Positions 13,950-25,506 of a stretch of 64,000 nucleotides of DNA are shown in pieces. Where the stretch lies: contig CM048554.1 of assembly GCA_026413225.1 (NCBI GenBank), positions 94,157,963 to 94,221,962 of the forward strand. The letters run 5' to 3'. A program made the translations under genes and the position numbers. The notes beneath the pieces were generated by a model. That model did no database searches. It worked only from the letters and a program-made list of their open reading frames with translations, and was not told the origin of the DNA. The stretch comes from Otis tarda (lineage: Eukaryota; Chordata; Aves; Otidiformes; Otididae). How positions within the stretch are numbered: the stretch's first letter is position 1; the number at the start of each line of letters is the position of its first letter.

Positions 13950-15815
13950 CCGCCTAACTGCAGAGCCCCGCCGTGCACCCTACAACACACAGCCGGGGTC
14001 TGGGAGGAAAACGGGCTTTTCCCTGCTGGGACCGGGCGAGCAGAGCCCCGGCCCCGGCCCCGGCCGGCCCCGCCGGGCAGCAGCCGCCGCAGCCGCGGGC
14101 GGGCCGGGAGCCGCCAGTGCCGCCCTCCACGCACCAGGAAATAGCCGGGAGCGATTCCTAACGCTCGGCCAGCAACTTTCCACACGGCGCGAAGAAACGA
14201 TGTTCAAAGAAAAGAAAAGAAAAGAAAAAAAAAACACAAAAAGAAACGCCAACCACCGCTTCAAACCCTGGGAGAACTCGGTATTTCTCAGGAAGGCAAG
14301 GGAGGGAGGAGGCAGCAACGCCTCCGGCTGCCCCGGTACGGCGGCCGGTACTCGGGCACTTCACCCAGGGACATTATTTCTGACCTATTTTCGGCGCCGC
14401 CTCAGAGCCATAAACAATCAACAACGGCGGCGGCGAAACGCTGCCCGGGCAGAAACTTCCCGGCCCCAAGCAGCCCCCTGGTCTGCGGGAAGCAGTGGCA
14501 ACCCAGAGGCAAGCGATGGCCCGCGGCCCCTACCCTGCACCGGACGCGGCCGAGCCCCCTCGGGCGGCCGCCAACCCCCTGCCCCGCCCCGCCTCGCCGC
14601 CCCCCAGGTCGGGCTGCGGAGTGGCTCACGGAGTTTTCCCGCCGGGGCTGCCAGGCTGCGGGAAGGCGGAGGGGCAAAGAATGTGTCAGCCCGACACAAA
14701 CAAGTCCCCCGCCCGCCATGCCCGCGGCGGGCACAGGCCAGTCACAGAGGGGCGCGTTTGGCGCCCGCCGGCCCCGGCTCCAGCCCCGCGGGAGGGGTTC
14801 TGAACCCGGCGGGAACACGACCCGGCCCGCCCCGCCGCTCTCCCCCCACTGCCCCGCGTCACCTCGCACCGACCTGGGACACAAAGGGAGCGGCCGCTGC
14901 TGCCCGCCGCCTCCTCGCCCGCGCTCCCCGCGGAGTCCAGGCCGCGGCAGCACCGGGATGGCGTAGTGCAGGCATCCGACGCCAGCGCCTCCTGCTCCCG
15001 CTGCGGCCCCGTGCCGCCGGCGCCCGCTCTGCGCTGGGCGGGGAGGGGGAGGGAGGGGGCGCCGGGAGCCGGCCGAGCGCCGCTTCCTGCTCCCCGGCGC
15101 CGAGTGCCGGCGGGTGCCGGAGGCTGGCAGCTGCCGCAGCCTCGCAGCTGCCGCCGGGGGGTGCTGCGCCCGCGGTCAGGCGGAGGCCGGCGGCGGCGAA
15201 GCCAGCGGCCGCCGCATCCTAGGCTTCTTCGCCGGGCTTTCCGCGCCGCCTCCGGCTCCGAGGAGTCACCCGCGCGGCCCCTGCGGCGGCTGCTGGCAGC
15301 CGGAGCCGCGACTCGCCCCGCTGCTGCGCCCGCCTCGGCCTCGTGCTCCCCCTGCTGCCCCGCCGGGCCGGGCCGGGCCGGGCCGCGCCGCCGCTCGGGC
15401 TCCTCCTGCCGCTCCTCGGGGCCGGGCCGGGGCGGGCGGCGGCGGAGGGCAGAGGCCGGGAGCCCGCGGGGGCGGTGGTCGGGCCAGCCAGGCCGCGGAC
15501 GGGAGGTGCGGGGAGGGCCGTGACCCACCCCGGGCTGGCCCCTGGCCATCCGCCACCCATGTCCTCAGAGCCCCCTTCGCGGCGCACACTGGAAGGCGGA
15601 AGAGGCCGGCCTGCTGCCGGCGGCCTGGGGCGCCCCGCGGCAGCCAGCGCTGCCCTCCGGCACCCTTAGCCCCGGCCTGGGCACCCAGCCCCCAGGCAGC
15701 CGCCGGGGCTCGGGGTCTGCGGGCCGGCGCAGGCAGCAGCCCGCGGGCATCAGGCACCCCGGGAATCGCAATGGGGGCAGCGGGGGGCGGCGAGCTGTGG
15801 GGCACCTGCCCGGGT
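13950..15815. promoter_or_regulatory. CpG island, probable TATA-less promoter / first-exon region
   Basis: Base composition changes sharply from AT-rich to very GC- and CpG-rich near 13,950 and returns to AT-rich near 15,820. Inside are many GC boxes (for example CCCCGCCCC near 14,581 and the GGGAGGGGGAGGGAGGGGGCG run near 15,040), CCCCGG repeats near 14,045-14,065 and four GGGCC units near 15,363-15,385. I see no TATA or CCAAT box. Several long ORFs cover the island on both strands (up to 340 codons), but they are Pro/Arg/Ala/Gly-rich overlapping frames typical of GC-rich DNA and cannot be called as proteins. In birds such islands usually mark housekeeping or developmental gene starts and are often bidirectional. 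The candidate minus-strand exon at about 1 kb makes leftward transcription plausible, but direction is not proven. Confidence 0.8.
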
Positions 15816-15829
15816 GCAAGACTGGAGAC

Positions 15830-18800
15830 AACGAACTTTTGGGGAAAAAAAGTTATCATTTCTGAAGTAAGACGTTCTAGCAATATATGATAGTAATATA
15901 CAGGTAAATGTCCTTAAGAGGTGATAATAAATCTGATTGTCTTAACACTGAGGAGGAGAGATGCTGGGTGTTACGGTTTCATTAACAAGTGTGATGCATA
16001 GCTCAAAACTTAGTTGGTTCAGAGAACTACTGAAAACAAAATGGTCAGCTGTCTGGAAAAAAAAAAAAAAGCCTTCTCTTCTTCATCTTCTATCTGCTTG
16101 CCTTCCCCTGAAAAAAAAAGTGAAGAAAACTTGCATCAAGATAGTTCTTCAGACTCCAATGTGGGCTTCCCATACGAAAGGCAAACCTAAGCCTGTAAGG
16201 CTTAAGTTCTGCAAAAAGAGGTGTTACAAAGCAGTAGATTTGCTTTTAGTTCAGGGAGTCTTTCAGGCCACTCAGGTGGCCAGCAATGTTCAGTTTGACC
16301 TGTTAGTCTTTGGATAGGATTCTTTCAATAACTTTGTCACTGATTGATTTAACATCCAAAAATGCAGACACAAAATTAAGATTGTGAAAGCAGGAAGCCT
16401 GAGCAATGCTGTGTTGGATGAATGACAGAGGGATGAGAAGCTGATTGCCACGGAGTGCCAAGACCAGCTTTGTGAGACATCTTTGTGAGTTCCCAGCACC
16501 TGTTTGTTTCTGTAAAATCTGATTGCGATTGTACTGATCACTGCCAGCAGAAACTTACTGCAGGCTGGACTCATGGCTATCTGAGAATTTAATTTTCATA
16601 AAAGAAATCTCAGTTCATGGGAGATTAATGACTTAAATGAAATTCGCATCTGATTTATCAGGACTAGGCAAGTGTTTCAAGGCCTTTTAAAAAGGCAACT
16701 TTGAAAGCATCGGTATTGATCCTTGAACGTGAAAACATGTGGCTGCCACTTCCCTTTTTTACCCTTGGTTATCTCAGGATGGGCTTGAGTAACTGCTTCG
16801 TGGTCCTGCAGAGTCAGTTCTGACACACCAAGACCAGAACTAAAGCAGTTTGTGCATGGCTGACAAAAAGACCCACCAGGCCTAAACACAACACACCTCA
16901 AATTTACTTGTCTCAGAAATACAGTGGTTTTGCACTAAAAAATGCTCAGCACCAGATAGGGCCTGTGGCTCTGAAAAGCCAGATTTTGTTGAAGATGTTC
17001 TGGTTTCTGAATAGTCCAAGGCCAGGCTGACAGTTTGGATGGGCTTTATGTAGTTGAACAGATATATACTTGTCTGGCTCTTTTTTTTTTTTTTTTTGTT
17101 ATTTTTCCTGAGCCTTGCCTGGACTTCTGCTATTAGGAAAATGTATCTTGCAGGCTTATTTCCCATTAAATGGAGGAAGCACATCTTGACAACAGTCTTT
17201 TCTCCCGATATGAGCAGAAAACTGGCAGCTTGTTCCCACAAGTGGCAGAGCTCCCATTCAAGAAATCGAATTTACTGCTGCTCCCTCACCCAAATCCACT
17301 TGTGAGGATCTGTCATCAATCAGCCCAACTGCCAGCCGTGCCCTTCTTTTGCATGTGACCTTGAGTACTGTCTTATGGGATGGGTTCCACTGACCTCCCT
17401 GCACAGCTTTCTGATGCCTCCCTGCTTGTTCGTGTAAAGGATGATCTGACAGCCGTTCTGAACAAAGTCAACCTTCTGGAATAGCAGCCCTCTCAATCTA
17501 TGCAAAGCTGCCCTCGTTTCTAGAAGATTTTTAAAGTTTGGGTGCTGTATGTAAAAACTACCGCAGAATGAGTACCTCATTCAAGACCGGATGCACTGGT
17601 AAGCATTACAGTTTAGACAAGCCTGTTGGGAAGTTATGGATTATCCTCAGTAGTAACTAGCGTAGAGAAGCCTAGAAGTAATTAATTGCTCAGATACGAT
17701 GCAGGAGACCCTAGAAGACCACTTTTGCAGTTTTGAATTCTGCTGAAGCTGTCTTTTCCATGGAAAACTAAATCAAATCCTAAACTCATATTGCTGAGCA
17801 TTTTTACTAGTCTAGGATTTTGTTAAGAGAATATTTCACTGATTTATGGGTATGTCTGCATGGCTCGATACAGCACTAATATTGGTCTGTATCCTCCAGC
17901 TAGCATCAAACTCGTGCAGACTAGGAAACAAAAGCCACATAGCCACCAGCAGCTGAACTGAGAAACAGAACCGGGAGCCCAAATGCGATACCACATGAAA
18001 GCAACTGCACTGCTTCCAGTTTCAGAGCAGCTCTGACCAGTGATAACCTGGTGATCTCTCCACACTGCTGCAGTGTGTAGTACAGCAAGCACGCTGTGGG
18101 AGACGAATAACGTGGTAGAGGGCCAGTGGGGCAAAGTGGAGCTGCCAAAGTCTTGGAAAATTGGGTGAAGCTTAATCTTGATTCCAGGGAGAAGAAAACA
18201 CAGAGGATATTCTGGCAAGGAAGCTTGGTAACAGTGTGCATAAGCAGCTGGTGTATCAGGAGGCCATTCAAGAAGAGTCTGGAGTAAATAAACTTGAGAG
18301 AACACAGGTTTTTTTGATAAACTTTTATAGGTGAACAAAGAGAAAAGTTGAATCTCAGAAGCATTACCAAAGAAGAAAAAATTGGATGTAGAATAGGATG
18401 ATAAAGATTGCCAGATTTTGAGTCAACATTATATCGCAGGGATGGTTCATGTATTGCTGTGTCTAGGATTTGAAACTGAGTGAGTGGAGGAACAATTCTT
18501 GTCAGAGAAGCAGCTGTTGATTGTGCTTCTTTGCTGTCAAAATATGGAAAAATGCTGAATGAACGTTCAACTGATTGCTCAATGAAAATAAAATTCTAGA
18601 CAACTGCCAGATTTGGCTGTGTGCCCCAAATGAATATCCAGATATAGGATACACAGCACTAAGCATGTTCATTTTCAGATAACAGATTTCTGTGAAACAT
18701 CCTCTGCAATGGCTTTAATCATAAGAAAACATAGAAACTAATTACATCCTGAGAACATTTTGATAACTGTGTGTTGGAAACAGTGAATGAAAAGATGCTT

Positions 18801-19740
18801 TTGTGTACTGCAAGGGATTGCAAAGTTCTCATTAGAATATATAATTACAAAATCATAATTAAACCAGTGTGCTACTAAAATAGCAAGCGTTACAATTGCA
18901 CTGCTATTTTTTATTTTAAAGAATTTGATCAGTGCAATCTAAAATTAGGTTTTAAACTTTACTACATAATAAATGGATGCAATATGTATTTATAGGATTC
19001 ACAGAAGGCTGGTTAAAAGCTACTTTTAAACAATCATGACTGTTTTCTCATATCACCAATAATGGGAGTTTTTTGGTCATTTGGGGACTGCAAAGCAAAA
19101 GGAATGAAGAATCACGAATCACATACAGAGAACAAACTAGTGATATAAAAATATAGCTGCAGAATTTAAAAGGTCAGCCTCCACTTGTCAGCCAAGGCTC
19201 TCTGAAGGCTGCTCAAAAAGGGGGACTTGGTGCTGTAGCTGCGTTCAGCTTGCATGCCGTTAGGTTCATGCAAAAATAAGGAACTTGCTTTTTTAACACA
19301 CGATGTGCTAGCAGTGTTATAGGGAACCCTTCAGACCACTGCTGTAGTCAGTGGTTTCAGAGTTTGGAAATGATTCAAAGGTGGAAGTACATTCGAAAGG
19401 GAAAAGAGAAAGAGAGAAACCACTAGAAGACAGCAATGTGAGACTTGCAGAAAAATAAGGTTTTAAATACAGCATGTTAATTATCCTTCAATACCAGGAG
19501 AAACAAGGGTATAGAAGAAGTGTAATCCAAAGGATGCTGGAACAAAATACCTATAGTCAGTTAGAAATGCTGGGGAAGAGAGATTCTACAGAGAAAACTG
19601 CATTCGGTTTGGCTTTTCTTTACAAGTGTATTAAGAAAACTGCAAGAGTCAAGGGCACAGCGTATGTTATATTCATCAAATGAAAGCCAGTGAGGGAAGG
19701 AGATGTAAAAAAAAACGGTTTCTGAGTCTCTTAGCTAGGA
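15830..19740. other. AT-rich stretch, no gene recognised
   Basis: This stretch has ordinary composition after the CpG island. It contains A-runs (around 16,058 and 16,111) and a run of about 18 T at 17,079-17,097. The largest open frames (118 codons at 15,961 plus strand, 164 codons at 18,338 minus strand) have no recognisable motif and no convincing splice context, so I do not call them. Confidence 0.6.
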
Positions 19741-19743
19741 TTT

Positions 19744-20011
19744 AGAATCATAGAATGGTTTGGATTGGAAGGAACCACAAAGATCATCTCGTTCCAACCT
19801 CCCCACCATGGGCAGGGACACCTTCCACTAGACCAGGTTGCTTAAAGCCCCGTCCAACCTGGCCTTGGACACTTCGAGGAATGGGGCATCCACAACTTCT
19901 CTGGGCAACCTGTTCCAGTGCCTCACCACCCCCACAGTGAAGAATTTCTTCCTTAATGTCTAATGTAAACCTACTCTCTTCCAGTTTAAAGCCATTACCC
20001 CTTATCCTATC
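19744..20011 (-). mobile_element. CR1 LINE 3' fragment
   Basis: The segment starts with the CR1 3' end (AGAATCATAGAATGGTTTGG) and continues on the minus strand through the 3'UTR into the last ORF2 codons. It is truncated near 20,011 within the part that encodes [13 protein letters not shown]. The sequence AACCTCCCCACCATGGGCAGGGACACC marks a different CR1 subfamily from the copies at 25.5, 31.1 and 48 kb, which read AACCCCCCTGCAAG at the same place. Confidence 0.92.
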
Positions 20012-23000
20012 CTTATGAAAGTAATCTACTTGAAAATTTGCTTTAAAAACTCCAGTGCCAAGAGAGGCTACAGGAAATACACTTGCATTAATTGTCATTG
20101 CTATTTAGCAAGTTATGATGTATCAAACCTAAATATCTCAGTGCAGTAATACTTAATAATCATATCGACATCTAGCAATTTAATTTCTCATCCTTTTTGG
20201 GGCTGCAGCAATAATTGCACCTTCCAGAGTGCAACAGCAGTACTTTCACAGCAAGTTCTCTTAGACAGTGATGAGACCATAAGTGCCCTGTTTGCAGGGT
20301 ATGGGTACGCTCTTCTGCGAGTTCTCTGAAAACAGTTTTCTCCAGGTCATTCTCTGGCCCTGTCATGGGAAGGATGTGGCTCTCTTGTCTCTGGCCCCAG
20401 TTCATCTTCATTGAAATTTCCCCCTCTGTCTCGGTGACACCTGGGGCCAGGTCCTGCTAACAGCTGTGCAGGAAGCGCTCTCGCCTGCGGTCAGGTCGTG
20501 TGTCAAATGATTTCTCCCTTGGAGCCTGCTGATCTGGCTGCTGGAAGGATATTCCATAGCCTAGCAGGTCCCACCTTAATATTTCATATTTCTTCATACT
20601 CAGAAGTCTTTGTCTTAGGTTGCACTTTGCATTAACAGTTCTCTTATTAGTCTGTGGTGAGTACTATATATACTAATGTTCCCACCAGAAATCACTGTTT
20701 ATCATGTTTAGCTGCACAAGTTTAGGACTACCAGCTCTCCCCATAAGATAACTTCACTGGCTAACTGATGGTCTCTGCGTTCTTTCCAATATTCTGTAGT
20801 ATTTGTATGGAGCAAAACGCAGTATTCAAGATACAACCACGCTGGTGCCAGAGGGAGAGAGACGCCTGTATGTACCGATGGGTCAGTCTGCGTATGCAAG
20901 TCCAATGCCTCCCAACTTTTCAGTTTGCGTTTCGGCAATATCAAGTGAGATCTTAACGAACGCTTTTCTATCCATTACCAACTCCATGATATTTTGGAGT
21001 ATTTTCTCCCTTGTCGTATTTGCTTGCATTTTTCTGAGCTCAGTGTTCATTTTTTTTTTTGACAGTCATTTACCTAGTTTCTCTGGAGTGAATCTTTCTT
21101 TGTGCTGATTGTTTTTCTTAATTCAGCTAAAATTTCTAAGATTAATTAATATATTGTTTGATCTGAAATACAAATAAAAATTGTTAATTAAGACCAAACC
21201 TAAAAACAATGGTTAAAATATTCATCTAGATGCTTTTCCCCAACTTTCTGTGTTGCTATTTGTCATTGTCTTTTGTGTACAGTATCTTTCCCAGACTTCT
21301 GTCTGATTATGTAGTATAAGATTTACTGTTACTCTTTTTAAAATGAGAGTATGTACTTCTGAGAGCTGGGGAGCCCAGCAATACAATAAATCCACATGAA
21401 TTTATTCTACAGCATGTGACTGGTGGTAGAAATGAGCTCTCAGCTCTCATAATAAGCTTGAAAAGAGGAAAAAGAGAGGGGTATTGTTTCTGATAGTTCT
21501 TAACAAAATTAATTTTGCAACTAACTAATAAAATGGAGGAAAGGTTCTTGTCCCTTACCATGTCTGCTACAAAATATTTTTTAAAATAAATTTCACATTA
21601 TCTGGGATTTTAAATGCCACATTTCCCAGAAATATGAACATAAACACAGTCTTAGGTGGTGTTAATTCTCAGTAAACCAAATGTCTCTGCTTGTATACCT
21701 ATAAAAATAGGCTGGAAAACATGAACCTCAAAAGCTGAGAAACCTACAAACCAAGTGAAACTTATCCATTAATTCAGCTTTTTAAAATGCTAGATCTTTT
21801 GGATGATTGAAGTGGTACTAGGAAAAAATAATATATTTTTGCAAGTAACCAAAAGACTTCCAGGCAGGATTATGGCTTTTACTATTGTCTAGACAAGACA
21901 AGAGTAATTGGTTTTCTGCCTCTTTGTGGTTGCCCAGACATTGAGTCTAAGCATCTCTCTTTGTATTTTCATCATAGCAGGTGGAGCTGAAATGGGCAGT
22001 ACCTTGGATCTCCCCATCCTATTCCCTATCCAGAACAACAAAGCCAGAAGCAGATGTCTGTCTGTCCTACTGGTACAGACTCAAAGCAAGCTGCCGTTAG
22101 CCTTACAGGGAAGAGGTGGAAGGAGATGAATGAACCAGAAGGGTTTCTGCAAATTATAGTACCTCAAGGTAAGATACAGATTACCTACACAGCCCATTGC
22201 ATCCAGGTGTTTCTAAATGTGTTCATTTATTTACAGACATCATGCGCTTAGTCTTAACATGAATGTGTCACCCTCAGGATTGCTGCTAGTAGATACACCT
22301 TTAGAAACCCAATCCAGCCTCAGCAACTTGAACCAGGCCACAGGCTCTACAGTGCTGTGAGCCATGAGCCTCACTTAATGTAGGGTACATGTTGAAAACT
22401 GGTACGTCTGCGAAGATAAGACCCAAACTTCTCCTTCCATGCAACCCCCATAAAGGCTGATCTGATCACTCTCGGTTCAAGTGATCTCTTCCTCAATTTG
22501 GACACGGAAGAATGTAAGTGAGCTTGAGGGAGAAGGGGAAAATGATCATGAACATGGAGTATGATAGGCTCCCTTATATTTGCTTTCTACAAATAATGTG
22601 ATATTCATGGGTGGGTTTTGTCCTACAATCCCTTGCTGCTGCAGCAATGGTCAGAGGATGTCTTCCCCATGCTACAGGCCAGCTCCACTTGGCCTTTATT
22701 CCTTGCTCATGCTATTATTCTGCTTACAGTGGTGATGGGAAAAACCTTCCTGCAAACTGGCAGCAGACAGTGATTGAATGCAATAGTATCTTTTAATGGA
22801 AAGCATTAATGCAAAAATAAAAAGCTTCATGGAATGTACTCCAGCAAAGCATGACTTACTGTAATGATCCTTGGAGACATTTCCATACTTGAGGTATTAA
22901 GACATTATCCCCTAACTGCTACTGTTACTCATCCTGTTCCTGGAGATTAATAAAATATAGCTCTTGGATCATCAAAAATTGCAATGCATTTCGGAGTTTC

Positions 23001-24935
23001 TTTCATACAGAAAGTGTTTCACTATCACTGCAACTCGATATCTAGTTATATGACAAGACATGGAAAGGTTTTGCCTGCACAGGTGGATGGCTTCCTTTCT
23101 TAAGATATGTCCTCCATGCTTGTATGTGCACAGCACAGTATTTATGAAGTTGCAGCATACTGAAAAGGATTTGAAACAGTTACTGCTCATCCTGCTGAGG
23201 TCTAGACTCTATCATTACACTAATTTATATTTTTGAAAGAAATTTACAGATAATTAATAATTAACTTTCCAGTTGCTTTCCTGGGGAAAACAATTTTATT
23301 ACAAAGTTTCACAAAATGTCTCAGAGATTCAGCTAGCACAATGGATTCTTTTTAAAATAAAAATCATTACTTCTTAGTTACGGCTACGTACTGTGAGTAG
23401 GGAATTGCATTATACCTTTCTCTAAAGACTGTATTTTCCTCTATCAGGTTCACGTGCAACAGGATCAATTCCTTCAGTGTTAGTGATATGCTTTAAAGAA
23501 TGAGGTCAAAATAATGGAAAACTAGGATGTGACAAAGTTATACACAAAGTTTTCATAATTTTTCACCACGGTCAAACAGCTATTTCACTCACATTGAACA
23601 CCTGCGAAAATGCTGAATTTAAATCTAAGCCAAGTGCCTCAGTGAACTATAATCTCATTGACTGAGTTTCAACATGTTATTGGTAAGCCTGGGAATTTAA
23701 ACACATACAGGTGTTCCTTATCGTCTTTGCTGAGACAGACAGTGTACCTTTGACAGCCTTAAGTACTTGGTGGCTGCAAAGCTGTTTCTTTGTTCACAGA
23801 GATATTGTGAAGAGGAAAACACGCCCAGTATCCAAACAAGAAAGCAAACAGCCTCTGTTGTTGACAGTCAGCCAAGATCACATTCCGCCACCATGCTCCA
23901 AACACCATTATGCTGCCACTTGTCCCGCTGGCACATGTCAGGACAAGGCATCTGCAGTCAAAGCAGCAGATGGTTCTTTGGGTCAACTAAAACCGGAGTT
24001 GGCATGGACACATCATTTATGACGCTGCTAAGAGAGAACAAAATATTGGCATGCACGTAATAACAGATCTCTGGATAATGAAGGCATCCTGTATCCCGTT
24101 AATCCATTCACGCAGAACAGTAGCCCCCAAGTTTCTGAATAATATTTTTTCTATTAATGTGCTTGCTTGTTTCATATCTGGTGACACCTCTGCATTCAGG
24201 CCATAACCCACCCATTTAAGCCCAATTAAAGACAACCGTTTGGGGAACATTTCAGGTTTTGACTGTGCTTGTGGACAGCATAGCATGAGCTGCCTTGAAA
24301 ACATCTATGACTACTGGGCCAACGTTTGAATTGCCAACACTCTGTTCACAGCCAATTCATTTCTTTCTGTTTTCCCAGGGTCCACAGAGTGAAAGCAACA
24401 CATTTCTGAGCAGTGGTTGGCTCAGTGTTTAAACTCCCCGAAAGTTTTAGCATTGCAGAAATTTCAGGACCTCACTGCTGCTTGTGTCCCATTTTCACTG
24501 TGATATTTACTAAAAAAGTACTGAAAGGGAGAAGAATACAGACCTTCAGTGTGCCTTCCCTGCTACATCAGCTTGAGTTGTTCTGGGAAATGTTTCCAAG
24601 TCTTAGACTATTTCATGTTTTAGTGTTCGTGATATATTGGCTGAGAGCACTCCACAAATGTTAACCTAGCACAAGGCAATGAATGATGATACCACGGGTA
24701 GAGAACATGCACTCTCTTAGCTGAATTGCTTGTTACAGTCAAATGCAGATATAGAGTGCTGATATTGATCACTGCACTTTCATTAATGATGCGATCCTTC
24801 TGCTGTGGATCAGGCCACCATGCCTTAAATAATCTGCTATTAGTATTAAATGACTCTTAGCGTGCATTTTCAGTTAAACTCCGAGGAGGAGGCCAGTTGC
24901 CAGAACCTCACTCAGATATAGCACAAGGATGTCCT
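20012..24935. other. AT-rich stretch, no gene recognised
   Basis: There is no supported coding exon. A pair of splice-like signals around 21,982 (AG) and 22,169 (GTAAGA) encloses about 187 bp, but all frames carry stops, so a noncoding exon is the most that could be argued. The part near 20,790-20,880 loosely resembles a very old CR1 in the region that encodes the 'pairwise WSPQ' block, but it is too decayed to call. Confidence 0.5.
24676..24729 (+). ncRNA. Possible small C/D-box-like snoRNA motif (weak)
   Basis: A 5-bp terminal inverted pair GCAAT ... ATTGC frames an ATGATGA box (24,683-24,689, fits the C-box consensus RUGAUGA) and a CTGA box (24,721-24,724, the D box) directly before the closing arm. 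The total length of 54 nt is short for the family, and a two-base GA lies between the 5' arm and the C box, which is not ideal for the kink-turn. I could not match the 31 nt between the boxes to an rRNA target from memory. It may well be chance. Confidence 0.15.
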
Positions 24936-24937
24936 CG

Positions 24938-25075
24938 AAGGAAGGAAGGAAGGAAGGAGAGGGAGGGAGGAAGGAAGGACAGGGAGGGAGAGAGGAAGGA
25001 AGGAAGGGAGGAAGGAGGGAAGGAAGGAGAGGGGGAAAGGAAGGAAGGAAGAGAGGGAGGGAGGGAAGGAATGGG
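24938..25075 (+). repeat. Purine-only GGAA/GGGA microsatellite
   Basis: About 138 bp of almost pure purine on the plus strand made of GGAA, GGGA and GAGA units in irregular alternation, interrupted by one C. The tract has mirror-like symmetry and G-runs of three to four, so it can form triplex or G-rich structures. The two overlapping Glu/Gly/Lys/Arg ORFs across it are artefacts of the repeat. Confidence 0.95.
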
Positions 25076-25506
25076 AGAAGGTTTTTGGTTACTTTATTTT
25101 CAGAGCTGATGCTCCCTTCAGTCCTACTGTGTCAGGTCCTCTTCACTTTGGAGTGAGGTGGTGAAGAACACAAGGTTTACACAAGAAAGGAGAACACAGG
25201 CCTAAGTATATATGGCCAGCAATCATTCGAGGAGCAGAGGCTTCATTCTTCTGTATGGTGTTTCTCTTCTTCAGCCTTTGTTTCCTGTTCAATTCATCTT
25301 TTGGTATCTGCTCCTTGTAAATGGTCTGAGTACTACGGTTTCTTGAATGCCTATGAAAGATTTTCATATGCCTCTTGGCCTCTTTATTAGCTGTTATATA
25401 TGAAAATGGGTAGGAAGGGAAGCAAAAACCCCTTATTTGCCTCCTGAAATAGATGTTCCTTAAATTACCAATACCAAGCTTTTTAAAATGTTGAGTTTTT
25501 AATAAA

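Noticed and set aside
14200..15549. Long ORFs in the CpG island on both strands (340, 287, 258, 205, 185, 183 codons).
   Set aside because: They overlap in all frames and are Pro/Arg/Ala/Gly-rich. GC-rich DNA has few stop codons, and no domain or splice pattern favours any of them.
20790..20880. Loose similarity to an ancient CR1 ORF2 block on the minus strand.
   Set aside because: Only scattered words match; an alignment score would be needed. Treated as unassigned.
21982..22168. Splice-like AG and GTAAGA pair on the plus strand enclosing 187 bp.
   Set aside because: All three frames contain stops, so it is not a coding exon. A noncoding exon cannot be supported without transcript data.
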